The notes beneath the pieces are model-generated. The model had not been told where the DNA came from and searched no databases. It saw only the letters and a program-made list of their open reading frames with translations. A program made the translations under genes and the position numbers. A stretch of 19,287 nucleotides of DNA from Balneolales bacterium (GTDB lineage: Bacteria; Bacteroidota; Rhodothermia; Balneolales; Natronogracilivirgulaceae). Each line of letters opens with the position of its first letter. Within the stretch, counting starts at the first letter, position 1. Shown piece by piece: positions 8,152 to 17,700 of the stretch. The stretch lies in the NCBI GenBank assembly GCA_007116685.1, contig SKIC01000317.1, forward strand, positions 1 through 19,287, written 5' to 3'.

Positions 8152-9678
8152 ATGCCATTCCTCCCCAAAAAAAGAAAACATAAGTTGGTTGTGTTGGGTG
8201 ATAGTATTACGCAGGGTTTTCAGAGTAGTGCAATCTACAGAACGGATTTTTCATTCCCTGCCATGCTGGCCTCCGCTCTCGATCCGGAGTTTGAATTTCG
8301 TCAGGCACGGTTTTCTGTAAGAGGAGGAATCCCCATCAATCTGGAGTTCATTTTGCGAACACTCGAACGTGAACGCAGAGAACAGTTGGATTGGCGAAGA
8401 TATCCGGTTGCCATTTCAGAAGTTTATTCCAGCATTCGAAAGACCAAACAATATTGGGAAGGAAATCCCGAGGCTTTACTCAGAGATGAGCAAGCTCCTT
8501 ATCATAATCAATCGGTTTGGGGATTGAATATAAGTGATGTTTGGAATATCACGGATAGCATCAGCCGCGATTATATAGAGAATAGCACAGTTAAATATTC
8601 GGTATTCAACTTTTTGCCGGATCACGCTCTCTATACCACCGCTCGCTGCATTTTAAATCCATCCGGCGAAAAAAAACGCACTCATAAAAGTATGCTGGAC
8701 AATATCGCAGAATTGGCTGATGACGGCGGTATTGAAAACCTGATTATTCATTTAGGGAGTAATCATATAGTTGGAGCAATTACAAAACTGGACTTGATTT
8801 GGTCGGAAGCCAGTGAAATTGAAATGCTGCCATTTCAAAGAAAATACACGGTTTTACGTCCTGAGCATTTTAAAGCCAATTACGAAAGCTTGGCGTCAAG
8901 CATCAGCCGTTTGAACGTGAAAAATGTGATTGTTGCTACAATTCCATACGTGACTACACCGCCGGTAATTCAGGGGATTTCAGGTGATTCCGAAGATCAG
9001 AATTTCATCTATCAGGATTATTACACTCATTTCTGGCAGAACAAAGAGGAATTTACTCCTGATTTGCATCGTCATTTAACCAAAGATCAAGCGATTCAAT
9101 TGGATATTGCGGTGGATGAATTCAATCAAATCATAAAAGAAACGGCTGATAAAATGGGTTGGATTCTGGTTGATGTAAACCGCGCCGTAACTCTAATGGA
9201 CTATCGAAGGCACAAAGGCCGTCAGGCTACGCTTTTCCCTCAAGGATTGCACGATGCGCTCAAAATTTTCCCTGAAACATCTTATCTGGGCGGCTTACAT
9301 CAAAAATGCTTTTTAGATACCAGATATCTGGAAGCAGATACCGAAACAAATCGGATAATTTCGGGAGGCATATTTAGTCTGGACGGTTTGCACCCTACAA
9401 CAATAGGTTATGGTTTGATTGCGGATGTTTTTTATCAGGAGATGAAAAGTAGTGGTATTCGCTTTCAGAGCGAACTCAATTGGCCTAAAATTGTCGAAAA
9501 TGATTCATTAATCATGAATCCCCCGCTTTTTCTACACGAATTGAAGGGTATATATAGATTATTTGCGGGGATGTACAATTCAGCCAGAGCTTTGAGTGAT
9601 CCTGATAAAATCGTAGAGCCCTTGTTCGGATTTTGGCGAAATTTGAGAAAAGTTTTGACAAAAGAAGAGATGGAATAA
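8152..9678 (+). CDS. SGNH/GDSL-family hydrolase, unusually long
   Basis: This is a serine hydrolase of the SGNH superfamily (esterases, lipases, acetyl-esterases). All four blocks are visible: nucleophile motif LGDSITQGF with S18, oxyanion glycine in VRGG, LGSNH with N204, and DGLHP with D411 and H414. At 508 residues it is about twice the usual 200-250, with roughly 180 residues between the first and third blocks and about 200 between the third and last. No signal peptide is seen: the N-terminus MPFLPKKRKHK is basic and runs straight into the first strand. ATG 8152 is chosen over TTG 8143 because the SGNH core begins just after it. Substrate is unknown. An AbgT transporter gene follows after 74 bp. 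Confidence 0.88.
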   Translation: MPFLPKKRKHKLVVLGDSITQGFQSSAIYRTDFSFPAMLASALDPEFEFRQARFSVRGGIPINLEFILRTLERERREQLDWRRYPVAISEVYSSIRKTKQYWEGNPEALLRDEQAPYHNQSVWGLNISDVWNITDSISRDYIENSTVKYSVFNFLPDHALYTTARCILNPSGEKKRTHKSMLDNIAELADDGGIENLIIHLGSNHIVGAITKLDLIWSEASEIEMLPFQRKYTVLRPEHFKANYESLASSISRLNVKNVIVATIPYVTTPPVIQGISGDSEDQNFIYQDYYTHFWQNKEEFTPDLHRHLTKDQAIQLDIAVDEFNQIIKETADKMGWILVDVNRAVTLMDYRRHKGRQATLFPQGLHDALKIFPETSYLGGLHQKCFLDTRYLEADTETNRIISGGIFSLDGLHPTTIGYGLIADVFYQEMKSSGIRFQSELNWPKIVENDSLIMNPPLFLHELKGIYRLFAGMYNSARALSDPDKIVEPLFGFWRNLRKVLTKEEME

Positions 9679-9752
9679 AAGCATTTTTTATTTCCGGTCG
9701 GTTCGCTTTATTATTACCGCTTACGAAGTATCAGCAAACTGAACCGTATTAT

Positions 9753-11462
9753 ATGCGAGAAAAAGATTCCAAAAAGGATTTTAACCCCTCTTTTGAGCCA
9801 CCGAAAAAAAAGAACGACTGGTTCACAAAGTTTCTTGATTTTGTGGAGTGGTTGGGTAACCTATTGCCTCATCCGGTAACACTATTTGCCTTATTTGCAA
9901 TTGGTGTAATCCTCATAAGTGGTTTAGCTGAATGGCTGGACTGGAGCGTTGTTGATCCGCGTCCGGAGGGTTCGGCAGGAAGATCTCCGGATGGAATTAT
10001 TGAACCGGTTAGTTTACTAAATGCTGAAGGCCTCCGTCGGATTGTCACCAATTTAGTAGTCAATTTCACCGGATTTGCACCTTTGGGAACAGTTTTGGTT
10101 GCATTGCTTGGTGTAGGTGTAGCCGAGCATTCCGGTTTGATAAAAGCATGTATCAGAGGGCTGGTACTAAAAGCTGTTTCTGTACAACCTCAGGTGAATA
10201 AGCCTTTTTCTGAGCAGACATTTGTAGGTAAGCTTACCTATCCATTCCGCAAATTTTTTGGGATGTTTTTACAGCCCAAGATTTTGGTTACAACAGCCAT
10301 TGTGTTCTCGGGAATTATATCAAATACGGCTTCAGAGTTGGGATATGTAGTTTTAGTTCCTCTTGGGGCTGTCGTTTTCTATTCCTTAGGACGCCATCCG
10401 TTGGCTGGTTTAGCTGCTGCTTTTGCCGGTGTTTCCGGTGGATATAGCGCCAACTTACTGCTCGGTACCATTGATCCTCTTTTAGCCGGTTTAACCGAGG
10501 AAGCAGCCCGTTTGATCGATCCTTCGTACATGGTTGATGCTACTGCAAACTACTTCTTCATGTTTGTGAGCGTGTTTATAATCACCATAATCGGTACTTG
10601 GGTAACTGTAAAGGTTGTAGAACCAAAGCTTGGTCCTTACGATCCTTCCATTGCAATGGAAGAACTTGATGAAGCCGAACTTGAGCCTCTCTCAAAAGAA
10701 GAAATCAAAGGTTTAAAATACACCGGAGTTGCATTCTTGCTGATGATTGGCTTATTAGCTCTGACTATTGTACCGGAATGGGGCGTGCTTAGAAATCCAG
10801 ATACCGGAGAGTGGCAAAACTCGCCATTTCTGCGTGGTATTGTTTCTATTATTTTTGTCACATTCATGATTCCTGGTTTTGTATTTGGATACGTGACCGG
10901 TACTATGAAATCGGATCGTGATGTAATTGATGGAATGGCCAAGTCTATGTCTACGCTCGGCTTGTATATTGTAATCGTTTTCTTCGCGGCGCAGTTTGTA
11001 GCCTTTTTTGGATGGACCAACCTCGGCCAAATCTTTGCCGTGAATGGTGCCAATTTTCTCCAGAATATTGGCTTAACTGGTCCTCTGGTTTTTGTAGGAT
11101 TTATCTTCGTGTCCGGATTTGTAAACCTCATGCTGGGCTCGGCATCTGCACAGTGGGCCGTTACAGCTCCAATATTTGTGCCGATGCTTATGTTGATTGG
11201 ATACAGCCCTGAAGTAATTCAGGCTGCTTATAGAATTGGTGATTCAGTTACCAATCTCGTAACCCCTATGATGAGTTACTTTGGTTTAATTTTGGCCTTT
11301 GCCAACCGTTATGATAAAAACCTGGGTATTGGGACTATTATCAGTATGATGTTGCCCTATAGTATCTTCTTCTTACTTGGTTGGATGATTTTATTCTTCG
11401 TTTGGGTTTTTGGTCTCGGTTTACCGGTTGGCCCGGATGCTCCAACTTTTTATACACCTTAG
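9753..11462 (+). CDS. AbgT-family transporter
   Basis: This is a multi-spanning inner-membrane transporter of 569 residues. E. coli AbgT imports p-aminobenzoyl-glutamate, a folate breakdown product, and the homologues YdaH and MtrF export sulfonamide drugs. Family-typical stretches are LPHPVTLFALFAIGV near the N-terminus, NFTGFAPLGTVLVALLGVGV near residues 105-125, and a C-terminal part with GSASAQWAVTAPIFVP, VTNLVTPMMSYFG and YDKNLGIGT. It is somewhat longer than the roughly 510-residue norm because of a polar N-terminal tail and a loop rich in D/P/G near residues 68-82. ATG 9753 is chosen over in-frame starts near 9633, which would overlap the hydrolase and add an implausible leader. Substrate and direction of transport cannot be told. 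Confidence 0.93.
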   Translation: MREKDSKKDFNPSFEPPKKKNDWFTKFLDFVEWLGNLLPHPVTLFALFAIGVILISGLAEWLDWSVVDPRPEGSAGRSPDGIIEPVSLLNAEGLRRIVTNLVVNFTGFAPLGTVLVALLGVGVAEHSGLIKACIRGLVLKAVSVQPQVNKPFSEQTFVGKLTYPFRKFFGMFLQPKILVTTAIVFSGIISNTASELGYVVLVPLGAVVFYSLGRHPLAGLAAAFAGVSGGYSANLLLGTIDPLLAGLTEEAARLIDPSYMVDATANYFFMFVSVFIITIIGTWVTVKVVEPKLGPYDPSIAMEELDEAELEPLSKEEIKGLKYTGVAFLLMIGLLALTIVPEWGVLRNPDTGEWQNSPFLRGIVSIIFVTFMIPGFVFGYVTGTMKSDRDVIDGMAKSMSTLGLYIVIVFFAAQFVAFFGWTNLGQIFAVNGANFLQNIGLTGPLVFVGFIFVSGFVNLMLGSASAQWAVTAPIFVPMLMLIGYSPEVIQAAYRIGDSVTNLVTPMMSYFGLILAFANRYDKNLGIGTIISMMLPYSIFFLLGWMILFFVWVFGLGLPVGPDAPTFYTP

Positions 11463-11468
11463 TAGTCG

Positions 11469-11651
11469 ATGCAAGTAGTCCCAGCGGCATATAACTGTGC
11501 TTGGTGTGGCGAAAGTAATGATACTTTTATAGATCCTTCTCAAGGAGATAACCAGCAATACATTGAAGATTGCCAGGTATGTTGTAGTCCTAATATTTTA
11601 ATGGTCAGTGGGGTATATCCCGATTTTCAAATAGACGCAATACCTGAATAG
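11469..11651 (+). CDS. CPXCG-motif cysteine-rich small protein
   Basis: This 60-residue protein is a putative zinc ribbon with two knuckles, CAWCGE near residues 10-15 and EDCQVCC near 33-39, with QQYIEDCQVCCSPN matching the 'Cys_rich_CPXCG' family. The family's first motif is usually CPxCG; here the proline is alanine, but the metal-ligand cysteines are kept. Function of the family is not established. The ATG is only 6 bp after the AbgT stop, so it is almost surely co-transcribed with the transporter gene. Confidence 0.85.
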   Translation: MQVVPAAYNCAWCGESNDTFIDPSQGDNQQYIEDCQVCCSPNILMVSGVYPDFQIDAIPE

Positions 11652-11705
11652 CAATCCTGGATTACTTATTTTTAGGTTACTCATTAATATTTAAACTTTT
11701 TTGAT

Positions 11706-14621
11706 ATGCGTGCCACTCTAAATCCTGGATTAGGATTGGCTCTTTGGTTGATTTTATTTTCATCAGAATTACTAGCACAACAAACCTTCGTTCCGGCACC
11801 TGAATTTTCTCATCAGTCAGGCTTTTATGATTCTCCCATCTCACTTAGCATCCATGCCGAAAATGATGCAAGGATTTTCTTCACTACCGATGGCTCACAG
11901 CCAGATTCTACTTCTTTTGAATTTAGAGCCTCAATACTTTTGCAAGACCGTAGTTCTCAGCCCAATAATTTATCTACTATAAGTACAACACCTCCCAATC
12001 CGAACTGGGGCTGGCAAGAACCTAATAGCTTAGTTAAAAAAGCAAGTATAATTCGTGCCATTGCCTACGATTCTGAAGGAAATGAAAGTAGAATTTCTAC
12101 AGCTACTTACTTTATCGGCGAGGAGTTTATTACTCACTATTACACTTTTCCCATTATTTCTATAGTAACGGACAGTCTCAATTTTTTTGATGATGAGATA
12201 GGACTAATGGTACCCGGAAATACATACACAGGAGAGTTGTATTCAGGTAATTATTTTGAGAGAGGAGAAGACTGGGAGCGTCCGGCTCATTTTAGTTTCT
12301 TTGACGAGCAGGGCACAATGCAGGTTAATCAAAATGTCGGAGTACGGATTCATGGCGGAGCAACCCGTAGATATCCGCAAAAATCCTTGAGAATCTATGC
12401 CAGAAGTGATTATGACGAGCTTTCTAATATTGAATACGAATTGTTTCCCGGTAATAGAAGGCTTATGGATAACCAGGTTTTACAGCGCTACAAAAGGATA
12501 ATTTTGCGCCCCTCAGGGGATGATTGGTTCCATACTATGTTCAAAGATGCATTTATCCAGTCTTTGGTATATGATAAACAATTGGAAACTCAGGCCTATC
12601 GCCCAACTATCGTTTTCATTAATGGTGAATATTGGGGAATTCATAATATGCGTGAGCGATATGATGGCTGGTATATCCAAAGAAATTATGATATCCACAG
12701 AGATGATGTTGGGATTTTGGTAAATATAGATGAACTCAATACGGGAATTGAAGCGGATCGCCAACATTATATTGAGATGAGAGATTATGCTGTCTCACAA
12801 GATTTGCGACAGCAAGAGCATTTCGACTCTATCAATCGAAAGATGGATGTGGATAATTACATAGATTATTATGCCCTTCAAATGTTCATAGCCAACGCCG
12901 ATTGGCCCCACAATAATGCAAGGTTTTGGCGAAAACGTATAGATGGATATCAACCGGATGCACCATACGGACATGATGGGCGCTGGCGATGGATGGTTTT
13001 TGATCTGGATGGATCTTTTGGTTTTCCCTACCCTGACGGCTGGGCAAGTTATGATTTCGACATGTTTTATTGGGTTACGGGAGTAGGCAATGATCGAAAT
13101 GGTAGCGTAAGGTTGAATGCCTTATTCAACAATCTTTTAGAAAATGAAAGTTTTCAGAAAAATCTCATCAACACGATGATGGATGACTTGAATACTCGAT
13201 TTCGGTCTGAGGTTATGCTGGATAGAATAGGTTATTTTTTCAGAATGTATCTTCCAGAGATACAAGAGCATATACTTCGTCATCCCAATACGGTTGGAGG
13301 TTCGGGATTAGCTTGGATAGAGCATATAGATGTCCTTAGAGAATTTGCTGAAAACAGACCGGAATATATGCTTGCTCATTTACGCGAGTTTTTTGAGCTG
13401 GATGAGCCGGTTACCTTTGAAATTGATTTAAATGAAATTGAAGGTGGCCACATCACTCTAAACCGTACTCCTTTAACAGAAGAAACACCGGGTATAGATG
13501 ACGATGTGTTTCTTGCTACATACTTTGAAGAAATTCCAATTCAATTATCTGCGATTTCTGAAGAGGGTTACAATTTTGTCAAGTGGGTAGTTGAAGAAGA
13601 GGATGTCATTACGCAACTCACCGATAGGGATATCAAAATAAATCCTCGAGCTGATATTAGAATCAAAGCTGTTTTTGAACGCGATATTGAAGATTCGTTT
13701 TTCCCTGAGCCGTTTGTCTTATCCAATAATACATACACTTTTGATTTCTGGGATGCCTCCTCCGAACCTGCAACTTTCCCTGATAATATGGTTTTTGTAT
13801 ACATGGCTGAAACCGAACCAGGGCCGGAAGCTGAAATCGCAGGTGCCGTTTCAGGGAGTTATGATCTGGATTCCAGAACCAGAATTAATGGATTAGGTGC
13901 AGATGGCTTTGCGTTTATTAACACGAGTAATCTCGAGGGAAATCCTGGTTTTCCCGGAAGGCAACTTGGTGGTGCGATTTTGGCTTTGGACACTCGTGAT
14001 TCAAAAAAAGTGAAATTATCATGGCAGGCCGGAACAGTACGCCCAAACTCTCGCATTTACAATTTCTCACTCGAATACAGGACAGATGTTTTGGACGATT
14101 TTAGTCCGTTACTTGACGAAAATGGATTACCAATAATCTATGAAAGAAACCAGACTGCCGGGCATACTCAAGAATTTGAAAACATAACGTTACCTGCGGT
14201 AGCTCTTGGCCAGGAAAATGTGCAATTATTCTGGCGTTACTATTTTACGGGCGAACGCGAAAGTCAGGATAGCGGTGCTCGAAGCAAGTTAAAAATCAGC
14301 AATATCACTGTCAAAGATGTAGTTGAATCATCAACAGAGAATAAAGACGATCGGATTGAAGAGGTTACACTTTTGCAAAACTATCCGAATCCTTTTAATT
14401 CGAAAACTGTCATACCATTTGAAATTCATCAAACTTCACAAGTGCGGATTACTGTTTATGATATTCTTGGGCAGCCCGTACAGATGTTACTTAACGATCA
14501 AATCTCAGCCGGACGACACGAAATTCGCTTTGATGGCAGTAGTATCTCTAGTGGAATGTATGTAATTGTGTTACAAACCGATTACAATCGGCTTTCACGC
14601 AAAATGTTACTAATCCGTTAA
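11706..14621 (+). CDS. Secreted CotH-kinase family protein with chitobiase-like domain and T9SS sorting signal
   Basis: The 971-residue protein starts with a signal peptide (cleavage near LLAQQ, residue 25). A chitobiase/beta-hexosaminidase C-terminal-type domain follows, marked by RIFFTTDGSQPDST (about 45-140). The CotH kinase domain spans about 205-480, with VGVRIHGGATRRYPQKS near 211, RPSGDDW from R268, NGEYWGIHNMRERY near 305-318, and the metal-binding DLDGSFG with D433 and D435. CotH of Bacillus phosphorylates spore-coat proteins. A repeat domain of divergent InlB type (about 570-658), an unassigned beta-rich domain (about 665-875) and a T9SS type A C-terminal domain (889-971, LLQNYPNPFN to the final basic RKMLLIR) complete it. 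It should be exported and surface-anchored or released. The target is unknown. No terminator separates it from the amylase gene. Confidence 0.92.
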   Translation: MRATLNPGLGLALWLILFSSELLAQQTFVPAPEFSHQSGFYDSPISLSIHAENDARIFFTTDGSQPDSTSFEFRASILLQDRSSQPNNLSTISTTPPNPNWGWQEPNSLVKKASIIRAIAYDSEGNESRISTATYFIGEEFITHYYTFPIISIVTDSLNFFDDEIGLMVPGNTYTGELYSGNYFERGEDWERPAHFSFFDEQGTMQVNQNVGVRIHGGATRRYPQKSLRIYARSDYDELSNIEYELFPGNRRLMDNQVLQRYKRIILRPSGDDWFHTMFKDAFIQSLVYDKQLETQAYRPTIVFINGEYWGIHNMRERYDGWYIQRNYDIHRDDVGILVNIDELNTGIEADRQHYIEMRDYAVSQDLRQQEHFDSINRKMDVDNYIDYYALQMFIANADWPHNNARFWRKRIDGYQPDAPYGHDGRWRWMVFDLDGSFGFPYPDGWASYDFDMFYWVTGVGNDRNGSVRLNALFNNLLENESFQKNLINTMMDDLNTRFRSEVMLDRIGYFFRMYLPEIQEHILRHPNTVGGSGLAWIEHIDVLREFAENRPEYMLAHLREFFELDEPVTFEIDLNEIEGGHITLNRTPLTEETPGIDDDVFLATYFEEIPIQLSAISEEGYNFVKWVVEEEDVITQLTDRDIKINPRADIRIKAVFERDIEDSFFPEPFVLSNNTYTFDFWDASSEPATFPDNMVFVYMAETEPGPEAEIAGAVSGSYDLDSRTRINGLGADGFAFINTSNLEGNPGFPGRQLGGAILALDTRDSKKVKLSWQAGTVRPNSRIYNFSLEYRTDVLDDFSPLLDENGLPIIYERNQTAGHTQEFENITLPAVALGQENVQLFWRYYFTGERESQDSGARSKLKISNITVKDVVESSTENKDDRIEEVTLLQNYPNPFNSKTVIPFEIHQTSQVRITVYDILGQPVQMLLNDQISAGRHEIRFDGSSISSGMYVIVLQTDYNRLSRKMLLIR

Positions 14622-14664
14622 TCTGCTAAAGGGATAGTAAAACTCAGGATAGTCTGAGAAAAAA

Positions 14665-14693
14665 TTGCAGGTAAGCGCTTACATTGGTATTAT
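14665..14693 (+). promoter_or_regulatory. Promoter with embedded LacI/CcpA-type operator upstream of the amylase
   Basis: TTGCAG (14665-14670) and TATTAT (14688-14693) are spaced exactly 17 bp, matching sigma70-type -35 and -10 boxes. The spacer begins with GTAAGCGCTTAC (14671-14682), a perfect 12-bp palindrome with the central CG typical of LacI-family operators and catabolite response elements. A repressor bound there would block RNA polymerase directly. The -10 box lies about 40 bp before the ATG. Bacteroidota proper use a different -10 (TAnnTTTG), and whether this lineage uses classical boxes is not known to me. The operator is therefore better supported than the promoter. Confidence 0.65.
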
Positions 14694-14733
14694 TCCATTT
14701 ATGTGAAACATCCAGCGCTGTAACTCTATCGGT

Positions 14734-17700
14734 ATGCAAAAAAAACTACTAGCCCCATTTTTAGCCCTAATTATATCTTTTTTAGCAATAAATGCCCTCG
14801 CTCAAGACCGTGTGATGATGCAAGGTTTCTACTGGGATGTCACTCCCGGTGGAGTATGGTATGATGAAATTGCTCGTCAGGCAGATTTACTTGGATTGGC
14901 CGGATTTGATGGTATTTGGCTACCTCCTCCAAGTAAAGGTGCCGCAGGTGCCTTTGATGTAGGGTATACCCCTTACGATTATTACGATTTAGGTGATTTT
15001 GATAGTGCTCCAGGAGATAATACATCGGGAACAGGCGCTTTTGTGCCAACTCGTTATGGCGATCGTGCTCAGTTAGAAAATGCGCTGGAAAGACTCAGAG
15101 CCAACGGTATTGAAATTTATATGGATATCGTACTTAATCACAGATCGGGTGGAAACTTAGAGCCAAACAGATTTGCTGAATGGTATACTAATCGGGGTGG
15201 CGGTTCTTTGTTTAGCCCTGATGGAGAACAAACATTTACAGCGTTTCCGCTCACTCACGGATCTGGAAGAATAGCCTGGCCGGTTGGCGAGGGTAATGAC
15301 TTCTTTTTCCCAAATGCCGTCAGAAATCCCGGAAATACTGGCGACTTCTTTGCTGATAACCAAATTGCAGGTTTTCATCAGATGTATGTGAACAGCTTTG
15401 GTTACCAAAACGCACTTCATGACGGTGATGGCTCAAATCTACCCATAGGTGACAGTTTGATGGTTTGGGGCGATTGGTTAACTCAGGAGTTAGGGCTAGA
15501 TGGTTTCAGGTTTGATTTTGTGAAAGGAATTCATCCTGCTTATTTAAATCGCTGGGTTGATTATGGTGCCATGCGTGGAAAATTTCACGTTCATGAATTA
15601 TTTGATGGTGATATGGGCAGAAAACTCAGTTACCTCAACATGGTGAGTAGCACTCAGAAACCCGGAGCCATGTTCGACTTCAATATGCGTTTTGCCTATA
15701 AAGAAATGTCGGATGGCGGTAATAATTACGATATCAGAAATTGGCATGGGAGAGGCTTATTTAATCAGCCGGGAGTCCCGTACGAACGTATTGTGACATT
15801 TGTTGATAATCATGATTTTGACCGTACTAACTATAGAGGCGAGGTTACACAAGAAGGGCATTCACCCGTAATCGGACGCAAAATGCTTGCCTATGCACAC
15901 ATGCTCACTCATCCCGGATATGCACAGGTTTGGTGGCAGGATTATTTTAGATACGGTTTGGCAGACGAAATTAACAAGCTGGTTAGCATTAGAAAAAACT
16001 TTGCTTCGGGTAGTTTTCGAATATTAACTCGAGATGGAAATCCTGACAGTTGGTCGGGACCAGGTGATGCCGCGAGACATTTATACATAGCTGAAAGAGG
16101 TGGTATCAACGATCAAACCGGTCTTATAGTAGCCATCAATAATCACAGCGATAACGAATACGGAGTTTTCGTTGATACTCAATGGCCTGGCCGTCAATTA
16201 TATGATGTAACTGGAAACAGACAAGACACTGTTCAGGTAGCTAATGACGGCAGGGCGTTTATTTCAGCTAATCCGGAATCCTATTCTGTGTATGTACCGG
16301 TAGAGTTTGTACTGGATATACCTGATGTAAATATTGCAGTAAAAAGTATTCAGGAGCCAGCGGGAGTATATTTTCTCAATCAGGATATTGCACCGGTTGT
16401 AGAATTACGCAATGATGCACTTTTTTCACAATCAGGCATTACGCTTTCTATTGAGGTAAGCCAGGGCTCAGAAATAATTCACGAAGATGAGTTAACCGTA
16501 AATAACTTAGCCGCGGGTGCCGTTACTCCGGTGTCATTTCCAGCATTTACAGTGACTGCTACAGGCGACTATAGAATTGATGTTTCTTTGGATTTTGATT
16601 TGGATGTAGACCCCTCAGATAATCAATTAGCCCAACTTTTCTCAGTTATTGACCCATCCGGTGATAACACCATTTTTGTAAATGGGATTATGAACGAGCC
16701 TCAATATCGCTTAATGGCTGAAAAACAAAATAATCGCTTAGGCTTTGGCCCGGATCAGAATGTAACAGGTATGTATTTCTTTGATACTACCGATACGCTT
16801 TACATTGCCTTGGAAGGAACTTTTCCACTTTCTGGTCAGGATGGAATTGGCTTAATGCTTGATTTTACAGAAAGAAATGGAACCTCGGCTGGAACATCTC
16901 TTGGTGGAATTGATGTGCCGGGATTCATGGGAGCTGCTGAATCTGATTTTACAATGGACTTCGATGTAGATTTAGGTATTAACCTGCTTGGCGCCAATGG
17001 GCGTGCCATCCTCGTTGCAACAGATTATACTCTTGACACGCCACGTGGCGTTCAGATTCGCTCTGCAAATCAAAGCCCCTTAGGTAATGGTCAGGCCGTT
17101 AGTGGTCCGATAAACAGCGACATCTTCCCCGATAACTTTCTGAGATACGCATACCGTTCAGGTGGCGGTGACCGACAAGGTCTCGAAATTGCAATTTCTA
17201 AAGCAGATTTAGGAGTACACGGTGGCGAAGTGCGTGGATTTGCATTTATTGTATCAAATACGGCCTATTTCTCTAACGTAATGGTGCCTGGAAACGGCGG
17301 CGGCGGTGTTGTTTCTGGCGACGAAGGCCAAACAGGCACAGGTAACATCGGTTTCAACGCTGACTTTGCAAATGCAGCAGGTGGCGGACCATACCACAGC
17401 AATTTCCTCGAATTAGAAAATGCAGCACCACCATTATCAGCACCAGTGTTATTACTGCCTGCAAATAATGCTGAGAACGTAGCTACCAGCCTCGATTTCG
17501 AGTGGGAGCAAGTTGTGGAGGCTGATCAGTATCGAATCGTAGTTGCTGAAAATGGGCAGTTTTCTTCTCCCAATGCGATAGTGGCAGATATCGTTACTTC
17601 GGAGACCTCTGTGTCGATTAGTGATTTTGCTGAAAGCACTAATTATGGGTGGCGAGTCAGATCGGAAGTCACCGATAATAATGTAGTATCTGCCTGGAGT

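Noticed and set aside
9633..9752. N-terminal extension of the AbgT gene overlapping the hydrolase
   Set aside because: It would overlap the hydrolase by 46 bp and add about 40 residues with no resemblance to the family; ATG 9753 fits.
10637..11131. 164-codon open frame on the minus strand
   Set aside because: It lies entirely antisense to the AbgT transporter gene, whose protein family is clear; the antisense product is compositionally odd and matches nothing known.
14643..14658. Inverted repeat CTCAG-6-CTGAG after the CotH gene as a terminator
   Set aside because: The stem is only 5 bp and is followed by an A run, not T, on the + strand. On the minus strand the T run would precede the stem, so neither strand gives a terminator.
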